A DNA stretch of 24,023 nt from a virus: positions 1 through 24,023 of IMG/VR virus record IMGVR_UViG_3300005935_000140. One strand, 5' to 3'. The position numbers and the translations under genes were made by a program. The notes beneath the pieces were generated by a model. The model was not told the DNA's origin. It did no database searches and saw only the letters and a list, made by a program, of their open reading frames with translations. Below, piece by piece: positions 19,925 to 24,023 of this stretch. Positions within the stretch are counted from its first letter, which is position 1. Each line of letters starts with the position of its first letter.

Positions 19925-20821
19925 TTATAATGTTACTGTTAAGTTTGGATTTATTATAAAATCATCACGCCCATCATCTACCACCATTGATAAATCGCTC
20001 ATACTGTAATCTTTAAATAATCCGGATATACCGTCAGCTACCATTGACTTTAATTCGTCCTTACGAATGTCATTCTCCTTTGACCAGTATTTATAAGCTG
20101 CGTAATTTGAAAGCAGTCCATGATATGCCTCTGGTAACAAAGGCATCTGTCCTATAGTGAAAGCCTGCGCTCCTGCGGTTATTGAAGTTCCTCCGTATCC
20201 TCGCACCAACTCAAGATTTGTAGCATCGGTTATTGAGGATATTTCGTACCACAATCCATCCCCAGCATCAGCTTCATCGTCTAGCGTAATGCTCAACCAA
20301 CGGCCGGTCATTGGGTTTGTGAGAGCCGTGCCATTTAGTACGACTGTTTCATCTCCGTTCACTGTGGTGGTTATTGTCCCGGTTGTATAATCAGCTACAG
20401 CTAAATCAGTAACTCTGATTTTTGTGTTTAATGATATAGTATTTCCAGCGCTTACTGGCACTGGCCATACTCCTATTTGTCCATTGTATATAAACCAATA
20501 TTCCGGGGTGTCAGAATTTACCTGGCTATAATGTAGGTCGTCCCAGAATTTACGACTCGGTACTGGTTTTGGATTATATCGAGTAGCGCCAATTGTTATA
20601 AATACGCTTTCCACTTGATCGACATCATATGGTAAGTTAACAAAAGATGTGGCCGCTTTAGTGTCTACTGTCCTTAGTCTATGTAAAAATGGCCAGTCTG
20701 CCATTGACAATAATTTGCGATGAAAATCGTTCATTATTTGGTCACCGTAAGCTAGGTTAGCAGTTGAAGTATTTTTGGATTCTACTCCGTATAAATTTCT
20801 CAATGTAGTATATGATTTCAT
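19925..20821 (-). CDS. Head-tail adaptor / tail tubular A-like protein
   Basis: The 298-aa product has the N-terminal helix region YTTLRNLYGVESKNTSTANLAYGDQIMNDFHRKLLSMADWPFL, a beta-rich centre (DQVESVFITIGATRYNPKPV, PEYWFIYNGQIGVWPVP) with an inserted strand-rich module at about 130-220, and a C-terminal helical end MPLLPEAYHGLLSNYAAYKYWSKENDIRKDELK. That 'P-LP-AYH-LL--YAAYKYW' ending is typical of gp11/gp4-type connector proteins of short-tailed phages. It would sit between the portal and tail nozzle. The A/T-rich leader lacks a Shine-Dalgarno. Confidence 0.65.
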   Translation of the reverse strand: MKSYTTLRNLYGVESKNTSTANLAYGDQIMNDFHRKLLSMADWPFLHRLRTVDTKAATSFVNLPYDVDQVESVFITIGATRYNPKPVPSRKFWDDLHYSQVNSDTPEYWFIYNGQIGVWPVPVSAGNTISLNTKIRVTDLAVADYTTGTITTTVNGDETVVLNGTALTNPMTGRWLSITLDDEADAGDGLWYEISSITDATNLELVRGYGGTSITAGAQAFTIGQMPLLPEAYHGLLSNYAAYKYWSKENDIRKDELKSMVADGISGLFKDYSMSDLSMVVDDGRDDFIINPNLTVTL

Positions 20822-20839
20822 ATAGTTATTTTAACATTT

Positions 20840-21379
20840 TTATATCGTGAATGTAAGCTCTACGAATATTGTTATATTTACTAAATCAGTTAAAGCACCA
20901 GTATCCTCTAATGCTAATCGGTCGCCAAGTGCTAAATTTCTATTAGCCAATGTCGTAGTTAATGTTCCTTGTTGTACTGTATCTGCAGTCGTTTTCAAAG
21001 ATAGCGCTGTACTCAAAACATCAGCTCCTGCTCCTATCGCCTCCGTCCCAGTTAATTTTTCTAGCATTAAAGTCACCGCGCCTGCGTCTGTGCCGGCTAT
21101 CTGATGAACCTCATAAAAATTAGATACATGACATGCTCCCATTTGATTTATAAAAATTACTCCGTAGTTAGCAGCAGTCGTGACATCATTTCCGTATATC
21201 GTATGTGATAACCAATGCTTTCTATATCCTACACTATTAAATTCAACCTTGCTTACATCTGTTCCTAAATGGAAATGATCTTCTAGTGGCCGGTTTTTTA
21301 AATCATTAAATATTGAATTTAAATTTTCAATTTCTAATCCGATGTCATCAATTTTTTTTTGTGTTTCTTCGTCTATCAT
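20840..21379 (-). CDS. Tail/fibre-associated structural protein
   Basis: The 179-aa product has a coiled-coil start (DEETQKKIDDIGLEIENLNSIFNDLKNR), then DHFHLGTDVSKVEF, a motif I associate with phage tail or fibre proteins, and a beta-rich C-terminal body (GAVTLMLEKLTGTEAIGAG, TLTTTLANRNLALGDRLAL). A trimeric fibre or attachment component is likely. It overlaps the upstream tail gene as ATGA. Confidence 0.62.
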   Translation of the reverse strand: MIDEETQKKIDDIGLEIENLNSIFNDLKNRPLEDHFHLGTDVSKVEFNSVGYRKHWLSHTIYGNDVTTAANYGVIFINQMGACHVSNFYEVHQIAGTDAGAVTLMLEKLTGTEAIGAGADVLSTALSLKTTADTVQQGTLTTTLANRNLALGDRLALEDTGALTDLVNITIFVELTFTI

Positions 21380-23052
21380 GGTAATAATCTTAATTCCTTA
21401 ATTTCCACGTTGCCGTGATACTCTAATTGTAATTGTATATTTTCTAAATCTATTAAACCAATTCCATCATTGTTAAAGACAACCATACTGCTATCAGATA
21501 CAAATGTATCCAACGTGATAAAAGCACTTGATGTATCCTTTCTATAACTGACACGAATATTGCCGGAGTTAGATGGTTTCGCCAATACTAATTCTAATTC
21601 AGAGTAAGTTCCTCTTTCAGTATTAGTAGCTATTTCAAAAAATTCTGATTGGTATACACATTCATAATTGGCATAACGACTAGTATCTACTCTGTCAGCG
21701 CCACTCGCATATCCTAATCGATAAAAATCATTGCTATCGGCTAATATTGATACTGGTCTGGTTGCTCCGGTAGACGGTGTATTGTCCTGTGTTATTCTTC
21801 CATCCGGATAGATAAGATAAACCCCACTAGCTGCCGAATTTGAAGTTGCTCCGATACCAACAACTAAAGCGTCCTGGTTAGAACCAATGCCTCCCCATGT
21901 TATTGGATTACTAGTGATACTGTTAGTATTATTTATTACATATTCAGGTAATTTTTTAAAATGTCTTACAAAACTTCCCTGTGTCATGTAAATATTTCCC
22001 TGTCTGCCAGCTTGGATATAGACAATTTCTCCAATATTTTTCATTCTACTTATTATTCTCTCTGGAACATTTATTGGTAATGAGAAACTATCGCTCACTC
22101 TATCCCAAGGATAAATTTTATTATATGACAGTCCTGATACTAAAAGGTTGACTCCTAATTCCTCTAGCCAAAAAGACACTTCTCCTTGCACCAAATCAAG
22201 CGCCTGATTATTGTATGTGTAAGTCGCCCCTGAAGCAGGGTCAAATACTTGTCCATCTTTTTCTCTTATACTGCCAACAAATCTGCCATCGCAAAAATAT
22301 ATTATATTATCCTGACCCACTATAGCTTTATGGCTATTTCTTGAACCCGCTCCTGAATTTAAAGTCTGCCATCCATTGGTCCATGATGGAGTTTGAACAT
22401 CAGAGTCACCAAATACATCGACAACATCAACCGCTGCATTTCTGAAAGCAAATAAATATGTGGCAGTTCCATCGGACGTTCTAAATAACACTATTCCATT
22501 TCCGTCACTACTAGTTAATGTATTTCCAGTAATAAGCCACGTCGTTCCTCCGCTCTCCTCAACCCAAACTCTACCGTTAGAGTCTTGCATAAAACGATTA
22601 GAATTTCTAGAGTCAAATGCTATATCCTCAATAGTACCTGGATTGACGCTGGTTATCGTATGAGTCCCCGTGCCAGCGTCTGTAATGTCTATCTGCGTAT
22701 CTCCCTCCGCATTAGCTCGGGTTGTTGCTAATTTAGCTGTAGTGCTACTTTCTTTTATAATAAAATAAATTGTACTTGTCGATAATCCGGCCGGCAACGT
22801 ATTTGTAGTTGTCAAAGTAACGGCTGTTCCAGTCAATGGGACTGTGGCAGACATTGTTATAATATCTGTGCCAGCATCCGCCGTGAATTCTTTAGAGATT
22901 GCTGTTTGAAATACTGACTCTGTAATTTTACTTGCTTTCATCGCTCCCGGAAATTCGTCAATATTAACATTCCTCATCAGTGCATGTCCCTTATGAGGAG
23001 AGTCGGCAACTGCCTTATCAAAATCTCTAATTATTAATGGTGGTGTTGACAT
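21376..23052 (-). CDS. Large tail protein, probably beta-propeller (P22 gp10-like)
   Basis: The 558-aa product opens with a short strand region (PPLIIRDFDKAVADSPHKGHALMRNVNIDEFPGAMK) typical of tail proteins that organise around the hub. An immunoglobulin-like module at about 55-130 (DIITMSATVPLTGTAVTLTTT, DITDAGTGTHTI) is a common phage insertion. It is followed by repeated beta-blade sequence (IEDIAFDSRNSNRFMQDSNGRVWV and similar). It would form the tail nozzle or stopper next to the adaptor. The last residues overlap the next start. Confidence 0.68.
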   Translation of the reverse strand: MSTPPLIIRDFDKAVADSPHKGHALMRNVNIDEFPGAMKASKITESVFQTAISKEFTADAGTDIITMSATVPLTGTAVTLTTTNTLPAGLSTSTIYFIIKESSTTAKLATTRANAEGDTQIDITDAGTGTHTITSVNPGTIEDIAFDSRNSNRFMQDSNGRVWVEESGGTTWLITGNTLTSSDGNGIVLFRTSDGTATYLFAFRNAAVDVVDVFGDSDVQTPSWTNGWQTLNSGAGSRNSHKAIVGQDNIIYFCDGRFVGSIREKDGQVFDPASGATYTYNNQALDLVQGEVSFWLEELGVNLLVSGLSYNKIYPWDRVSDSFSLPINVPERIISRMKNIGEIVYIQAGRQGNIYMTQGSFVRHFKKLPEYVINNTNSITSNPITWGGIGSNQDALVVGIGATSNSAASGVYLIYPDGRITQDNTPSTGATRPVSILADSNDFYRLGYASGADRVDTSRYANYECVYQSEFFEIATNTERGTYSELELVLAKPSNSGNIRVSYRKDTSSAFITLDTFVSDSSMVVFNNDGIGLIDLENIQLQLEYHGNVEIKELRLLP

Positions 23053-23062
23053 TTTTCTTTAG

Positions 23063-23674
23063 TTAAAATAGTTGAAAGAAATCTCCAGTAACTACTACTG
23101 GTATAGGAGCTGGTCTAAAATCATCATAATATGCATCACCAACCATGCCACTACCAGTATAAAGTTCTAATTTTTTTATTGTGTCATAACTATTATAAGT
23201 AGATGCATTTCCACTCCATTCGCTCCATTCTGATTCTCCGTATTCTCTAATCCTTGCTTTATATGTTGAACTACCTATGTTAAATTCTATTTCTAACTGA
23301 TACCACGTATCAACTGAAAAAGATGCTAAAACCTCTTGATCGTTTCCTGCTCCTCTTGCTTTTATTATAATATCTCCATCAGGATCAAAAATAACCATCA
23401 TTTGTGTTTTTGATCCACCGAACCAAACTGCGAAATAATTATTAGAAGATGTTGTGCTACTTTTTCTCATGGCGAAAACAATATTTCCAGAAGAAACTCC
23501 ACTAAAATCACCACTAGCTATATATTTATTTCCAGCACTGACTTTAACAGCTTTAGCTCCTTCAGCTGTAACAGAAGTTTGTACACCGAAATCAGAATCA
23601 CCAGACCAACTATCTTGTCCGTTTAAAGCGGCTGTATTTAAAGAATTAAAATTTTCTTCATATTTCCAAGCCAT
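23063..23674 (-). CDS. LamG/concanavalin A-like protein, receptor-binding candidate
   Basis: The 203-aa product is a beta-sandwich lectin-type sequence: MAWKYEENFNSLNTAALNGQDSW opening, alternating hydrophobic strands, FAVWFGGSKTQMMVIFDPDGD in the middle, and the usual end TIKKLELYTGSG-VGDAYYDDFRPAP where the final YYDDF strand is typical. In phages such proteins bind cell-surface glycans, which suits a tail gene. It is followed by the tail hub gene. Confidence 0.68.
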   Translation of the reverse strand: MAWKYEENFNSLNTAALNGQDSWSGDSDFGVQTSVTAEGAKAVKVSAGNKYIASGDFSGVSSGNIVFAMRKSSTTSSNNYFAVWFGGSKTQMMVIFDPDGDIIIKARGAGNDQEVLASFSVDTWYQLEIEFNIGSSTYKARIREYGESEWSEWSGNASTYNSYDTIKKLELYTGSGMVGDAYYDDFRPAPIPVVVTGDFFQLF

Positions 23675-23678
23675 ATAT

Positions 23679-24023
23679 TTAAGTTTCGTTAGCTACTGAA
23701 TTAATTAAATATTCTTCTATTTGCTCTTTTGTAGTGTGTTTCATTCCATATTTCTTATGAAATTCTTTGTGAGCCTTCTCTGATAAAGTAATACCGTTAT
23801 CTATAGCTAACCTTAATTCTGGAAAATCAGCCCAATTATTAATATGATGTACTACCAAATTACCACCAACTATTCCATATTTTTGACAAGTATATCCATC
23901 TCTAGCAAAACAAGCATCTCTCCAAAGCTTGTATTCAATTCTTCCCATTTCAGTGTGTCTTTCTTTTCTGTAAATACCACCTTTCCAATTATGATGATTT
24001 TCTCCTCTTTTATTAAGCATCAT
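23679..24023 (-). CDS. HNH homing-type endonuclease (possibly partial)
   Basis: The 114 visible residues run from the window edge to TAA at 23681-23679, and the 5' end may lie outside. GENHHNWKGG is the usual N-terminal tag of mobile HNH enzymes, followed by the core DGYTCQKYG-VGGNLVVHHINNW with the HH catalytic pair, DNGITL, and AHKEFHKKYG with the second metal histidines. The usual paired cysteines are reduced to a single one (CQKY, SEKAH), a known zinc-less variant of the family. Such free-standing endonucleases spread by cutting intronless or enzyme-free relatives. It sits in the late virion block. Confidence 0.82.
   Translation of the reverse strand: MMLNKRGENHHNWKGGIYRKERHTEMGRIEYKLWRDACFARDGYTCQKYGIVGGNLVVHHINNWADFPELRLAIDNGITLSEKAHKEFHKKYGMKHTTKEQIEEYLINSVANET

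Noticed and set aside
24001-24023. Missing cysteines in the HNH protein as a sign of inactivation
   Set aside because: The CQKYG/SEKAH form recurs in a known zinc-less phage HNH group, and the catalytic histidines are present.

Overview
The window is one contiguous, almost entirely minus-strand stretch of a tailed double-stranded DNA phage genome (or prophage). I see no tRNA, rRNA, CRISPR array or insertion sequence. The DNA is AT-rich and densely packed, with many stop/start overlaps of a few bases. TAA, TAG and TGA all act as terminators, so standard bacterial translation (code 11) fits. Two proteins point to a host in the Candidate Phyla Radiation (Patescibacteria/Parcubacteria-like). One is a secreted protein carrying the surface-protein domain I associate with those genomes (1582-2376). 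The other is a membrane-anchored 3D-domain protein of a type also common there (13510-14082). The host call rests on family recognition from memory, not on a search.

Read in the direction of transcription (high to low coordinates), the layout is as follows. (1) 24023-14752 is the late virion and lysis block: an HNH endonuclease at the edge, a LamG-like receptor-binding candidate, a large tail protein of probable beta-propeller type, a small tail/fibre protein, a head-tail adaptor candidate, two large internal or ejection-type virion proteins (one ending in a lysozyme-like RNNNPGN domain), a holin and an M23 endopeptidase. A clear Rho-independent terminator closes it at 14682-14707. (2) 14661-13510 is a small operon with its own promoter: two tiny overlapping zinc-ribbon proteins, an 80-aa protein and the 3D-domain protein. 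(3) 13421 to about 5810 is the recombination, replication and DNA-metabolism block with its own promoter: an excisionase-like DNA-binding protein, a coiled-coil protein, an ERF single-strand annealing protein, a PD-(D/E)XK nuclease, an HNH-type protein, a NinB-like candidate, a replication-initiator-like winged-helix protein behind a structured leader, a VRR-NUC nuclease, a DNA methyltransferase, a YopX gene broken by an amber codon, and several small zinc-binding proteins. (4) 5670 to 1 is a third promoter-led operon: two small proteins, GroES, a zinc-finger-like protein, GroEL, a two-part protein ending in an Acb2/Tad1-like cyclic-nucleotide-sponge candidate, the secreted CPR-domain protein, a ParB-methyltransferase fusion, and a small-terminase-like protein running off the left edge.

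The three promoters share an unusually uniform architecture, TTGCAT-16 nt-TATAAT with an extended -10 TGA. The most notable content is a phage-borne GroES/zinc-protein/GroEL cassette followed directly by a possible anti-CBASS/anti-Thoeris sponge. Next are a methyltransferase cassette bounded by 43-bp perfect direct repeats that has taken its start codon from the neighbouring YopX gene, the amber codon in YopX at its conserved glutamine, two fresh in-frame tandem duplications in the small-terminase-like gene, and an interleaved inverted-repeat (pseudoknot-capable) leader in front of the replication initiator. No stretch over 300 bases lacks a gene.
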